This document shows positions 1 to 6,830 of a stretch of DNA of 64,000 nucleotides, piece by piece. The stretch lies in the NCBI GenBank assembly GCA_021733925.1, contig JAIPJY010000007.1, forward strand, positions 1-64,000. The letters run 5' to 3'. The notes beneath the pieces were generated by a model that was not told where the DNA came from, did no database searches, and was given only the letters and a program-made list of their open reading frames with translations. Both the position numbers and the translations under genes were made by a program. Origin of the DNA: Prosthecobacter sp. (GTDB lineage Bacteria; Verrucomicrobiota; Verrucomicrobiia; Verrucomicrobiales; Verrucomicrobiaceae). Numbering within the stretch: the first letter of the stretch is position 1; each line of letters opens with the position of its first letter.

Positions 1-64
1 TGCGCGACATTGATTTCCATGCCCACTACCCTCCAAGGCGCGGCTACACCCAACAACTCTTCCC

Positions 65-601
65 ATGCTTTTGTGTCCATTCTGGCTACTTGGTTCTCTT
101 TTCGTCACTCCGCATCACACGGAAATGTTTGAATGGCCCATCTTTTCCTTCGGCATGGTTTTTGTCATGGGCTTTCTCATGCTGGTGTCGCTGCTGTTTT
201 CCGCAGCTGTCGCGGTGGCCGGCAGCCGCCTGCATGCTCGGTTTCCTGCTTTGGACGGCCCCTGGGCCTGGGGCAATGACTTGATCTCGCTGCTCGTCGT
301 CGCTCTGCTCTTTGCGCTGATCTTCCGCCTGGTTCCCGACGTGTCGATCACCTGGAAGGATGTCTGGATCGGGGCCTTGATGACTGCAGTGCTCTTTGAA
401 CTGGGGAGATTCCTCCTCGGATTCTACTTTGGGCGCAGCGCGCTGGCCTCCGCATACGGAGCAGCAGGATCTCTCATCATCATCCTGGTCTGGGTGTACT
501 ACTCCGCGCAGATCATGTTCTTTGGCGCCGCCTTCACCCGTGTCTATGCACTGAGCCAAGGCTCACACCGGGACGATGAAAAAGTGCTGGGCGTCATCTG
601 A
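65..601 (+). pseudogene. YihY/BrkB family membrane protein, C-terminal part only
   Basis: The 178-residue product matches the C-terminal half of the YihY/BrkB (formerly 'ribonuclease BN') integral membrane family. Hydrophobic segments lie near residues 30-55, 72-90, 100-118 and 130-160, and the family-typical stretch FGRSALASAYGAAGSL is present. Full members have about 280-300 residues, so roughly the first 120-150 are missing. The frame is closed upstream by a TGA at 11-13, and neither other forward frame in bases 1-120 encodes a recognisable BrkB N-terminus. The gene therefore looks truncated or frameshifted and not merely cut by the window edge. The first 20 residues after ATG65 show no family resemblance, and ATG125 is an alternative start. 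An expressed short form cannot be excluded. Confidence 0.6.
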
Positions 602-621
602 TTCCCTTCCGTCACCTCTGC

Positions 622-637
622 GGGTTACACCCCATGG
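622..637 (+). promoter_or_regulatory. Shared stress-island element, copy 1
   Basis: GGGTTACACCCCATGG, a near-dyad (GGGT-TAC-ACCC core) lying 78 nt before the ATG of the PRC-barrel gene at 700. The same 16-mer occurs before five other units in this region. Function as a promoter part or operator is inferred from position and repetition. Confidence 0.7.
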
Positions 638-699
638 CGCACACATGCCATCCGAGTCCATGGTGCCTTCTCGATCAACGAGAAAACGAAAGAACTCTT

Positions 700-1506
700 A
701 TGAAACTCAATTCCATTTTTATCACCGGCGCTCTCGCCTTGTCCTGCGGCAGCCTGCAGGCGCTGGATACGGCTGCACCTCGCGCGGACAAGATGAACCC
801 GCAGCAAAGCTTCACCGAACTCGCCGGCATCCAGGTCTGGAATCTCCAGGATGAATTGCTGGGCAGAATCAAGTTCGTCACCGCAGATTTGGAAAATGCT
901 CAACTCGTAGAGGTGGTCATCGCTTCCGGCGGCTTTTTCGGCCTCGGTGGCAAGCTCACCTCCGCGCCACCCCGTGCCTTCAAGCTGGATGAATCCAAGC
1001 AGGTGATGCGGCTTGATGTGAGCAAGGCACGCTTTGAGGCCGCCCCCGTTTTCAAGACCTCCAATGTGGCAGCCTATTCCCAGGCCGCGCGTGTGGCCGC
1101 AGTCAGCCGTTACTATGGCCAGCAACCCTGGTTCCACTCGGATGCTCAGGGGTCACTAAAAAATGCTCGGATTCCACATCTGGGGCATGTCGAAAGGACA
1201 GACCACATCATGGGCATGCAGATCAAGAACACGAACGGGCAGTATCTCGGCCGGGTGGGCAGTCTGATGATGGATCTGCCCACAGGGCAGATCGTTCATG
1301 TCGTTGATGAAACAGCGGCCATGGCTGGCAACGGCAGATACATCATTCAAGCCAGGGCTCTGCGGTACAATGCGAAGCATAGCGGCCTTGTGCTGGATAA
1401 ATCCTATGCCTCGCTCAAAAAAGAGCCTCGCTTAAAGTGGGTTGGAGACAGCCGCCAATCCTTCCGGAAAGAATCCACCGTCAACAGCAAGGCTCAGACT
1501 AACTAA
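700..1506 (+). CDS. Secreted protein with two PRC-barrel domains
   Basis: The 268-residue product starts with a clear signal peptide (MKLNSIFITGALALSCGSLQA), which is why ATG700 is preferred over the in-frame ATG634; the latter lies inside the upstream regulatory element. Two PRC-barrel-like segments follow, about residues 38-110 (LAGIQVWNLQDELLGRIKFV) and 165-240 (IMGMQIKNTNGQYLGRVGSLMMDL). PRC-barrel domains are small beta-barrels often found in envelope or stress-linked proteins. The ligand cannot be told from sequence. The gene follows the broken BrkB gene by about 100 nt and carries copy 1 of the shared element. It ends before a strong terminator. Confidence 0.8.
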   Translation: MKLNSIFITGALALSCGSLQALDTAAPRADKMNPQQSFTELAGIQVWNLQDELLGRIKFVTADLENAQLVEVVIASGGFFGLGGKLTSAPPRAFKLDESKQVMRLDVSKARFEAAPVFKTSNVAAYSQAARVAAVSRYYGQQPWFHSDAQGSLKNARIPHLGHVERTDHIMGMQIKNTNGQYLGRVGSLMMDLPTGQIVHVVDETAAMAGNGRYIIQARALRYNAKHSGLVLDKSYASLKKEPRLKWVGDSRQSFRKESTVNSKAQTN

Positions 1507-1543
1507 GGACTGCCTTTCAAGAAGACATCTCTGCTTCAACATC

Positions 1544-1579
1544 AACCGGTGTTCCCCATGGGACCACCGGTTTGCTTTT
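1544..1579 (+). terminator. Rho-independent terminator
   Basis: AACCGGTG (1544-1551) pairs with CACCGGTT (1565-1572), with further pairing inside the loop, followed by TGCTTTTT. It lies between the PRC-barrel gene and the convergent esterase gene, so it may serve both directions. Confidence 0.75.
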
Positions 1580-1597
1580 TGGGTCAGTGCTCGGGAT

Positions 1598-2479
1598 TCA
1601 TCGGGCGAGGTGCACTTGAAAAAACCGCGACACCTCGGCGAACTGGGCATCATCCAGACGAAACCAATGACCTTTGTCAGGTATCACCATGAACTGGGTT
1701 TCCACCCCGGTGTCTGCCAGGGCGAAAAAGAGCCTCTCGCTTTGTTCCAGCGGAACGACTCTGTCACGTTCACCATGGATGAGGAGGAACGGCGGCAGTG
1801 AGCGACTAATATAATTAAGCGGACTCGCATCAGCGGCCAGCGCGGCCTTTTGCTCAATAGTTCCTCCCAAAAACTTGTCGATGAGGCTCTGCTTCCCGGG
1901 TCTGGCATAGAGTCCTCCCAGTTCGATGAGGTCGGTCGGTGGATAAAGTGCGCACACCGCCCGAATGCGCGTCTTACCCTCAGTCGCAGCGAGCATCGCT
2001 GCGAGATGACCTCCCGAAGATTCACCGCTGGCCCCCATTCGCTTGGCGTCGATTCCATAGCGAGCCCCGTTGTCACGCAGCCACTGCGCTGCTGCGCGGC
2101 AGTCCTCCAGTTGCGCCGGATACACCGCCGTGTTGCTCATGCGGTATTGAATCGAAGCCACCGCGATGCCGACGCTGGTGAGATCACGCACATTGACGTG
2201 GTACCCCTTGCTGCCAAACCTCCAGCCTCCGCCAAAAAACCACAGTACCACAGGTGCGGGTTTGGCTGTCTTTGGCACATACAGGTCCATGCTCAGCTTG
2301 TGCCCGCCTGGAGCAGCGAACACAACATCGCGATAAATTTTTTCACCCGGACGTGCCGGCCCATAGGTGGAACAGCCAGCCAAAAGTAGGGTGGTGATGA
2401 AACAGAGCAGACTGCCGGCTCCTGCGGCGGTTTTTCTGGTGGCTGAAGACTTCTGAGGATCAGGAGCGCGTTGGGTCAT
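1598..2479 (-). CDS. Alpha/beta-hydrolase lipoprotein (carboxylesterase-like)
   Basis: A 293-residue esterase/lipase of the HSL or BD-FAE type. An N-terminal hydrophobic segment ends in a lipobox (LLAGC, Cys36), predicting a lipid-anchored exported enzyme. The oxyanion motif is FGGGW (82-86). The nucleophile elbow is GESSG (152-156) with Ser154, and the likely triad partners are Asp239 (GERDRVV) and His261 (DKGHWF). All catalytic positions are present, so it should be active on ester substrates; the natural substrate is unknown. It is convergent with the PRC-barrel gene and not obviously linked to its neighbours. Confidence 0.85.
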   Translation of the reverse strand: MTQRAPDPQKSSATRKTAAGAGSLLCFITTLLLAGCSTYGPARPGEKIYRDVVFAAPGGHKLSMDLYVPKTAKPAPVVLWFFGGGWRFGSKGYHVNVRDLTSVGIAVASIQYRMSNTAVYPAQLEDCRAAAQWLRDNGARYGIDAKRMGASGESSGGHLAAMLAATEGKTRIRAVCALYPPTDLIELGGLYARPGKQSLIDKFLGGTIEQKAALAADASPLNYISRSLPPFLLIHGERDRVVPLEQSERLFFALADTGVETQFMVIPDKGHWFRLDDAQFAEVSRFFQVHLAR

Positions 2480-2585
2480 GGCATGATCTTGATACGCAGC
2501 CCGGAGTCGGTCCGTGTATCTGAGTTTGCATGATCATGCCGAAAATCGGCTGCAACACAATGTTTGCACCCTGTGCCCGGTGGCT

Positions 2586-2801
2586 TTAAACAGACTGGTA
2601 CGCCTTAGCGGCGGTGGGATTCCGGCGCTCCATGCACTGATGCAGATGCCGCACGTCCATCTCACGCGGCAGCGCCCGTGATTTGTGCGCGGCTCTGGCA
2701 ATGGCCGCGTTTTCAGCCTCGCGCAAATCGCGGCCTTCGACCAGGCATTCCATCAGGAATCGCCCGGTGGTGAGATGATGGATGCTGGCCTGGTAGCTCA
2801 T
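2586..2801 (-). CDS. Small hypothetical protein, 71 aa
   Basis: Not recognised. It is a soluble, charged 71-residue protein without a signal peptide or membrane segment, with a helical-looking centre (EGRDLREAENAAIARAAHKSR). It follows the glycine-zipper lipoprotein gene by 27 nt in the same direction, so it is probably the second gene of that unit and under the same upstream element. Its position and tight spacing favour a real gene. Confidence 0.5.
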   Translation of the reverse strand: MSYQASIHHLTTGRFLMECLVEGRDLREAENAAIARAAHKSRALPREMDVRHLHQCMERRNPTAAKAYQSV

Positions 2802-2828
2802 GAGCTTGAGGAGGAGAGGGTGGACAGT

Positions 2829-3050
2829 TTAATAGTAGCGGCGGCCGTCACGGCGACCACCGATGTAGTTTCCGGCCAATGCGCCGACACCAGCGCCGAC
2901 GGCGGCTCCGCCGATGCTTCGGGTAGCTATTCCACCGACGGCAGCGCCACCGAGGGCGCCGATGACAGTGCCATTGCGGGCACCGGGTCCGTTCGTGCAG
3001 GAGACCAGGGAGACAGACGAGAGCAGAATTGCGATGTAGAGCGTTTTCAT
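2829..3050 (-). CDS. Glycine-zipper lipoprotein
   Basis: The 73-residue product has a lipoprotein signal (MKTLYIAILLSSVSLVSC, Cys18) followed by a glycine zipper of the OsmB/2TM type (GTVIGALGGAAVGGIATRSIGGAAVGAGVGALAGNYIGG), whose GxxxG repeats pack in membranes. It ends in an Arg/Tyr-rich tail. Such proteins are typical envelope stress proteins. Copy 2 of the shared element lies with its first G exactly 49 nt before the ATG. The sequence before the ATG (GTCATCC) is not a Shine-Dalgarno site. Confidence 0.8.
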   Translation of the reverse strand: MKTLYIAILLSSVSLVSCTNGPGARNGTVIGALGGAAVGGIATRSIGGAAVGAGVGALAGNYIGGRRDGRRYY

Positions 3051-3083
3051 GGATGACAGCTAACCGCGCACACCTCGCATTCG

Positions 3084-3099
3084 CCATGGGGTGAAACCC
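3084..3099 (-). promoter_or_regulatory. Shared stress-island element, copy 2
   Basis: On the minus strand this reads GGGTTTCACCCCATGG, 49 nt before the lipoprotein ATG at 3050. With the flanking base it is a perfect GGGGT-TTC-ACCCC dyad. A TTAGCT hexamer 37-42 bases in could be the -10 box. Confidence 0.75.
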
Positions 3100-3115
3100 C
3101 ACTTCGAAAGAGGAC

Positions 3116-3146
3116 AAAAAATCCCGTGCCAGCGAAGGCACGGGAT
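3116..3146 (-). terminator. Rho-independent terminator of the OmpA-family gene
   Basis: A perfect 10-bp stem, ATCCCGTGCC (3121-3130) with GGCACGGGAT (3137-3146), has a 6-nt loop. On the minus strand it is followed by six T residues (complement of 3116-3121). It lies 32 nt after the stop of the OmpA-family gene. Confidence 0.85.
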
Positions 3147-3177
3147 CATGGATGAGGGGTGCGATTTTCAGCGGGCC

Positions 3178-3861
3178 TTACTTGGTCCGCACCACCAGCA
3201 CGCGCCGGTCCTGCTGCATTTCCTCTTCATTGCCCTGGGGATACATGGGGAAAATTTCACCATAGCCATGCGCGCTGAGGGAGGTGGCAGGTATGCCATA
3301 GCTTTGGGTGAGCACATCATACACGCGCTGGGCACGGGCCGCTGAGAGCTCCATGTTGTCTTCGTTCGTGCCATCGGTGCTCGTGTGGCCTTCGATGTCA
3401 TAGACGGAGCCGGGCTCCGTCTTGCTAACTGCCAGAATCACATCCGCGACCTGCTGCAGCGCGACTTTGGATTCAACGTCGAGCAGTTGGGCCGTGCCCT
3501 TCACAAAGAGCACTGGGAGCGTCACATAGGGCAGCTCGCGGCTTTGTCCCTGATCTTCCACGATCACCACATTGCGTTCAGAATTGTACACCCGGCGCGG
3601 CTGACCGGCTGTTTCAACCACGGTGGTCGTCTTCGTGGTCTGCACAACGGGTTGTGGAGCCTGCGTCACGATCACCACCTTCGGTGCCGTGGACAGCTGG
3701 CGCTGCAAGACGGTGGAGTCCAGCGGGCGCACCAAAACGGTGCCCGGGGCCACCACGACGGTGCCTGCCGGTGCAGCAGTCGGGGCGACAACGGTGACCT
3801 GCGCATGCAGGGAGAACTGCACGAGGCAGAGGGCGGACATTAGGAACAATGGATTCTTCAT
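3178..3861 (-). CDS. OmpA-family outer-membrane/peptidoglycan-binding protein
   Basis: The 227-residue product begins with a signal peptide (MKNPLFLMSALCLVQFSLHA); ATG3861 is chosen because longer in-frame extensions precede the signal and cross the regulatory element. A low-complexity Val/Thr/Pro-rich linker spans about residues 20-110. The C-terminal OmpA-like domain (about 115-227) has the family landmarks IEGHTSTDG, NMELSAARAQRV and a late RRV, so it should bind peptidoglycan. No outer-membrane barrel is evident, and the protein may act as a cell-wall tether. Copy 3 of the shared element precedes the ATG by 83 nt, and a strong terminator follows. Confidence 0.85.
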   Translation of the reverse strand: MKNPLFLMSALCLVQFSLHAQVTVVAPTAAPAGTVVVAPGTVLVRPLDSTVLQRQLSTAPKVVIVTQAPQPVVQTTKTTTVVETAGQPRRVYNSERNVVIVEDQGQSRELPYVTLPVLFVKGTAQLLDVESKVALQQVADVILAVSKTEPGSVYDIEGHTSTDGTNEDNMELSAARAQRVYDVLTQSYGIPATSLSAHGYGEIFPMYPQGNEEEMQQDRRVLVVRTK

Positions 3862-3928
3862 AGGATTATTGGATGTGTGTTTGGCTTCGTTGAACGACTC
3901 CACGTCTCGCCGGACACACGCTCTTTCA

Positions 3929-3944
3929 CCATGGGGTGAAACCC
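3929..3944 (-). promoter_or_regulatory. Shared stress-island element, copy 3
   Basis: The minus strand reads GGGTTTCACCCCATGG, 83 nt before the OmpA-family ATG. Together with copy 1 (78 nt) this forms a long-leader class, against 48-49 nt for the other four copies. Confidence 0.7.
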
Positions 3945-3968
3945 GACTCTCCCGGCTGTTCTGAGTAC

Positions 3969-3997
3969 GTAGTTCGGGCTTTAGCCCGCTCCGGAAA
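3969..3997 (+). repeat. REP-like palindromic element A
   Basis: GTAGT, then the perfect stem CGGGCT-TT-AGCCCG (3975-3988), then CTCCGGAAA. The same layout recurs at 4040-4069 in the same orientation, in the 393-nt gap between the divergent OmpA-family and DUF883-like genes. Confidence 0.6.
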
Positions 3998-4039
3998 CCC
4001 CACATCACCCCAGATCTGAAACCAGCCAGCACACGTTTT

Positions 4040-4069
4040 GTAGTACCGGCTTCAGCCGGAATCTGGAAA
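4040..4069 (+). repeat. REP-like palindromic element B
   Basis: GTAGT, then the perfect stem CCGGCT-TC-AGCCGG (4046-4059), then AATCTGGAAA. The stem bases differ from element A but pairing and flanks are kept, as expected of a mobile or structured repeat family. Confidence 0.6.
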
Positions 4070-4206
4070 CTTACTTCGCGCACACGGCTCCCGAATAAAT
4101 CCCCCCCCTGTTACCCTCCTTTCCACAATCAAGCCGCCTTGAGTTCATCTACTCTGCAGTGATGCGCCATGACCTTGAGTCGCTTTCATGAGATGCCGTC
4201 AGGGTG

Positions 4207-4222
4207 GGGTTACACCCCATGG
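4207..4222 (+). promoter_or_regulatory. Shared stress-island element, copy 4
   Basis: GGGTTACACCCCATGG with its first G 48 nt before ATG4255. With the preceding G it is a perfect GGGGT-TAC-ACCCC dyad. CCTACTC, 35-41 bases in, is a possible -10 box. Confidence 0.75.
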
Positions 4223-4254
4223 TGGCAGAAGAGAGGATGTCCTACTCTGCCATC

Positions 4255-4524
4255 ATGAACCCCGAACAACCCGTCCAACCCGCTGAGTTTTGCCTCCGGC
4301 GCACGTTGGCAGACATCAAGTCCTTTGCACAACGTGAACCCGGCCAGGCAGTGGCCGCTGCCGTCGGTGCGGGCCTGCTTATCAACATGCTCCCCACCCG
4401 CTGGGTGGCTGGCACAGCCGCCGTGGTCGGGGCCATGCTCGTGCGTCCCGTCCTGCTCTCACTGGGTGTCACCAAAGCCATGGAACTCTGCTGCCAGAAC
4501 TCCTCCCCCAACGACCTCTCATGA
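4255..4524 (+). CDS. Small DUF883/YqjD-like membrane protein
   Basis: An 89-residue protein with a polar N-terminus (RRTLADIKSFAQREPGQAVAAAVG) followed by a hydrophobic stretch of about 35 residues. This layout resembles the tail-anchored ElaB/YqjD (DUF883) proteins that sit in the inner membrane, but the match is by architecture only. ATG4255 is preferred to the in-frame GTG4204, which lies at the edge of the regulatory element. The stop overlaps the next start (ATGA at 4521), indicating translational coupling with a similar protein. Confidence 0.65.
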   Translation: MNPEQPVQPAEFCLRRTLADIKSFAQREPGQAVAAAVGAGLLINMLPTRWVAGTAAVVGAMLVRPVLLSLGVTKAMELCCQNSSPNDLS

Positions 4525-4862
4525 ACACACCCTCTGATATTCCACCCGACATTCACATTCCGTCCTCAATGACCAAGCCCGTCACTCAGCTTGAAAGCTA
4601 CGTCCGTCAGCATCCGGGCAGCACAATGATGCTAGCTGCGGGTCTCGGCATTGCCGCCGTTCTCATCGCACGTGTGCTGGCTCCGCCTCCCCCGCCGAGA
4701 AATCGCGCACTGCACATGCTGGAAGACATCCAGCAGCAGCTTGCCAGCCTGGCCCATGATAGCGCACAGGCAGTTGGCAAAGGCGTCGACAGCCTAGGTG
4801 AACTGCATCTCGACCGATCACTCGGCACGATCAGCCGCAGGTTCAAAAAGCTGTTTCATTAA
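4521..4862 (+). CDS. Small DUF883/YqjD-like membrane protein, second of pair
   Basis: The 113-residue product has the same plan as its upstream partner: a segment with RQHPGSTMMLAAGLGIAAVLIARVL as the membrane helix (about residues 30-54), preceded by TQLESYV. A proline run (PPPPP) and a helical tail (LEDIQQQLASLAHDSAQAVGKGVDSL) ending in basic residues follow. The repeated motif R(E/Q)xPG before the helix suggests the two are paralogues. The 4-nt overlap with the first gene supports ATG4521; ATG4569 is possible. Confidence 0.65.
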   Translation: MNTPSDIPPDIHIPSSMTKPVTQLESYVRQHPGSTMMLAAGLGIAAVLIARVLAPPPPPRNRALHMLEDIQQQLASLAHDSAQAVGKGVDSLGELHLDRSLGTISRRFKKLFH

Positions 4863-4906
4863 ATCAATCTCAATAGACACCCACAATAGTCTATCACCAT
4901 ACCCCC

Positions 4907-5476
4907 ATGAAAACATCACCCCTGAAAATCACTCCAATGCTGGGAGCTGCCGCGCTCGCAGCCTTCTGCCTGCTCTCATTCACTCCTAATTCCCTGGCCA
5001 AAGACAAGGGCGGGAAAGGCAACAGCGGTAAAGGACAGTCAAATGGCAACGGCAACCGTGGCGATAAAGGCCGTGAAGAGTCCCGCGGCAATTCTCACAA
5101 CGATCACGACCAGCAGACGTATCACGCGCATCCAAGTTCAAAGTTCAAACTGAACAAGGGCAACGGCCATGCTGGCCAGGGCTACTACTACGGTCCGCCG
5201 AACATGCCGTATTACTATGCGCGCCCGGGTGTCAGCTACTATCCCAATCATGGAGTCATTCCACAGCAGTTCCGCAATCAGAACGTCTACCGCATGAACT
5301 CCGATGACTATCGCGTTCAGCAGGCGCTCGCCCGCCTTGGCTACTATCAAGGGCCTTTGGATGGCCAGTTCGGCCCGCAGTCGTACCGTGCCCTCAATAG
5401 CTACCAGCGGTCCCAAGGGATGCCCATCTCCAACGCACTCACCTCCGTTCTGCTCCGTGCGCTCGGTCTGCAATAA
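4907..5476 (+). CDS. Secreted peptidoglycan-binding (PG_binding_1) protein
   Basis: The 189-residue product has a signal peptide (to about residue 31). A Gly/Asn/Lys-rich low-complexity region (32-75) and a Tyr-rich segment (YYYGPPNMPYYYARPG) follow. The C-terminal PG_binding_1 fold (about 135-189) is seen in VQQALARLGYYQGPLDGQFGPQSYRALNSYQ. The three-helix domain binds cell-wall peptides, and no catalytic domain is attached. The 44-nt upstream gap has no copy of the shared element but has a short dyad, ATAGAC (4873-4878) with GTCTAT (4889-4894). A terminator follows. Confidence 0.8.
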   Translation: MKTSPLKITPMLGAAALAAFCLLSFTPNSLAKDKGGKGNSGKGQSNGNGNRGDKGREESRGNSHNDHDQQTYHAHPSSKFKLNKGNGHAGQGYYYGPPNMPYYYARPGVSYYPNHGVIPQQFRNQNVYRMNSDDYRVQQALARLGYYQGPLDGQFGPQSYRALNSYQRSQGMPISNALTSVLLRALGLQ

Positions 5477-5514
5477 GGTCATTTTACAGCGCATCTGATC
5501 AAGAAATCACTCAG

Positions 5515-5546
5515 GCGGCCTGGCGCAAGTCAGGCCGCTTTTGTTT
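5515..5546 (+). terminator. Rho-independent terminator
   Basis: GCGGCCTG (5515-5522) pairs perfectly with CAGGCCGC (5531-5538), followed by TTTTGTTT. It ends the unit containing the DUF883-like pair and the peptidoglycan-binding protein. Confidence 0.85.
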
Positions 5547-5579
5547 GTGCAGGCGGTCCGGCTTTCTGTCCTTGCAGTA

Positions 5580-5595
5580 GGGTTACACCCCATGG
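5580..5595 (+). promoter_or_regulatory. Shared stress-island element, copy 5
   Basis: GGGTTACACCCCATGG with its first G 49 nt before the CsbD ATG at 5629. GTAGTG about 36-41 bases in is a possible -10 box. Confidence 0.75.
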
Positions 5596-5628
5596 CATCC
5601 CTCACCACAGCGCCGTAGTGTCAGTCCT

Positions 5629-5832
5629 ATGACAACACTCGAAATCAAAGGCGACTGGAACATCATCAAAGGCAGCCTCAAACAAAAATGGGCAACCCTC
5701 ACCGATGACGATCTCCAGCTCATCGAAGGCAAACAGGATGAACTGCTGGGCCGCATTCAGAAACGCACCGGCGAAACCCGCGAAGCCGTGGAAACCGCCA
5801 TCAAAGACTTCCGCGCCGCCCTCGCCGCATAA
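5629..5832 (+). CDS. CsbD-family stress protein
   Basis: A 67-residue soluble protein with the CsbD signature: KGDWNIIKGSLKQKWATLTDDDLQLIEGKQDELLGRIQKRTG. CsbD proteins are small, abundant general-stress proteins (sigma-B controlled in Bacillus) of unknown molecular function. Length is typical. The gene stands alone between two terminators and has copy 5 of the shared element directly upstream. The start context CAGTCCTATG has no Shine-Dalgarno match. Confidence 0.92.
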   Translation: MTTLEIKGDWNIIKGSLKQKWATLTDDDLQLIEGKQDELLGRIQKRTGETREAVETAIKDFRAALAA

Positions 5833-5890
5833 TCCCCGTCTTTCGCCGAGCACGCAGCGCGTTAATTCCCCCCATCAGCCTGAACCTGCG

Positions 5891-5932
5891 GCGTTGCTGT
5901 CAGACCACATCGGTCGGCAGCAACGCTTTTTT
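5891..5932 (+). terminator. Rho-independent terminator after csbD
   Basis: GCGTTGCTG (5891-5899) pairs with CAGCAACGC (5918-5926), followed by six T residues. The T tract touches the stop codon of the convergent transglutaminase gene. Confidence 0.85.
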
Positions 5933-6728
5933 ATGACTGAAATGACGGACGGTGTTCGGTCACGTTGACCTGCATGTTCTGCATCGTGAAATTGCCAAAC
6001 ATCGTTGCCAGTGCCACGTCGGCCGCATCACGGCCGTAGGCGACGACAATACGGTTGCCACGCGTCATGTTTTCCGTGGCGTCAAAGGTGAACCAGCGGC
6101 CGCCGATGTAGGCCTCAAACCAGGCATGCAGATCCATCGGCTGAAGCTGATACAGGAACCCCACCACCATCCGCGCCGGCACATTGATGGCCCGGCACAG
6201 CGCGATGCCCAGGTGCGCAAAGTCGCGGCAGACACCCCGGCGCGTGTTCAGCGTTTCCAGCGCCGTGGTGAAGCTGTTGCTGGAGCCGGACTCATTGCGG
6301 ATGTTTTGATGCACCCAGGTGCGAATCGCCGAGACGCACTGGTAGTTCGGCAACAGGTTTCCTATGATGGATGTGGCCAGCGCTGACAGCTCGTCAGACT
6401 GGCAGTAGCGGCTGGGCAGCAGGTAGTGCAGGATGTCCGGCGGCAGATTCTGCACCAGCATCAGCGGCGCATAAATATCTTCATCCACCCTGTCCTCGAC
6501 CTGGACGCGATACTGCACGGAGACATGAAAATCTCCCGGTGGCATGACAGTTCTCTGGCAGAGGTTGCCATACACATCCGTGAACTCGACCACCGGCACC
6601 TGCGGGCTGATTTGAAATTCCTCGCGCATGATCCACTGCGCCCAGCCGCTTCTTGGACGCAGCATGAAGATGGCGGGGACCTCTTCCATGAGCTGGTAGT
6701 CAAGCTTGCAGCTGGCGTCGAGAATCAT
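5931..6728 (-). CDS. Transglutaminase-like cysteine peptidase family protein
   Basis: A 265-residue cytoplasmic-looking protein with the transglutaminase-like core. The triad is Cys167 (RRGVC), His201 (MDLHAWFEAYIGGRW) and Asp216 (FTFDAT). The N-terminal half resembles the beta-rich domain that precedes the core in bacterial members. No signal peptide is seen. The start is uncertain: ATG6728 places the typical N-terminal beta strand first, while ATG6761 adds 11 residues. Such proteins may be proteases or amide-forming enzymes; the substrate is unknown. It is convergent with csbD and divergent from the BON gene, whose regulatory element lies 54 nt from this start. Confidence 0.8.
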   Translation of the reverse strand: MILDASCKLDYQLMEEVPAIFMLRPRSGWAQWIMREEFQISPQVPVVEFTDVYGNLCQRTVMPPGDFHVSVQYRVQVEDRVDEDIYAPLMLVQNLPPDILHYLLPSRYCQSDELSALATSIIGNLLPNYQCVSAIRTWVHQNIRNESGSSNSFTTALETLNTRRGVCRDFAHLGIALCRAINVPARMVVGFLYQLQPMDLHAWFEAYIGGRWFTFDATENMTRGNRIVVAYGRDAADVALATMFGNFTMQNMQVNVTEHRPSFQS

Positions 6729-6781
6729 GCAGTCACTTCGTTCGAGATGGCGGATGAGCAACCGGAATCAGTGCACAGGTA

Positions 6782-6797
6782 GGGTTACACCCCATCG
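6782..6797 (+). promoter_or_regulatory. Shared stress-island element, copy 6
   Basis: GGGTTACACCCCATCG, differing from the consensus only at position 15. It lies 49 nt before the BON-protein ATG at 6831. CTTAGCA, 35-41 bases in, is a possible -10 box. It sits in the divergent gap shared with the transglutaminase gene. Confidence 0.75.
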
Positions 6798-6830
6798 CAA
6801 TCATGCAGCATGAGCCTTAGCATGCATCCT

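Noticed and set aside
41-54. GGCTACACCC near the broken BrkB gene as a seventh copy of the shared element
   Set aside because: It matches only part of the motif, lacks CCATGG, and its distance to any start is undefined.
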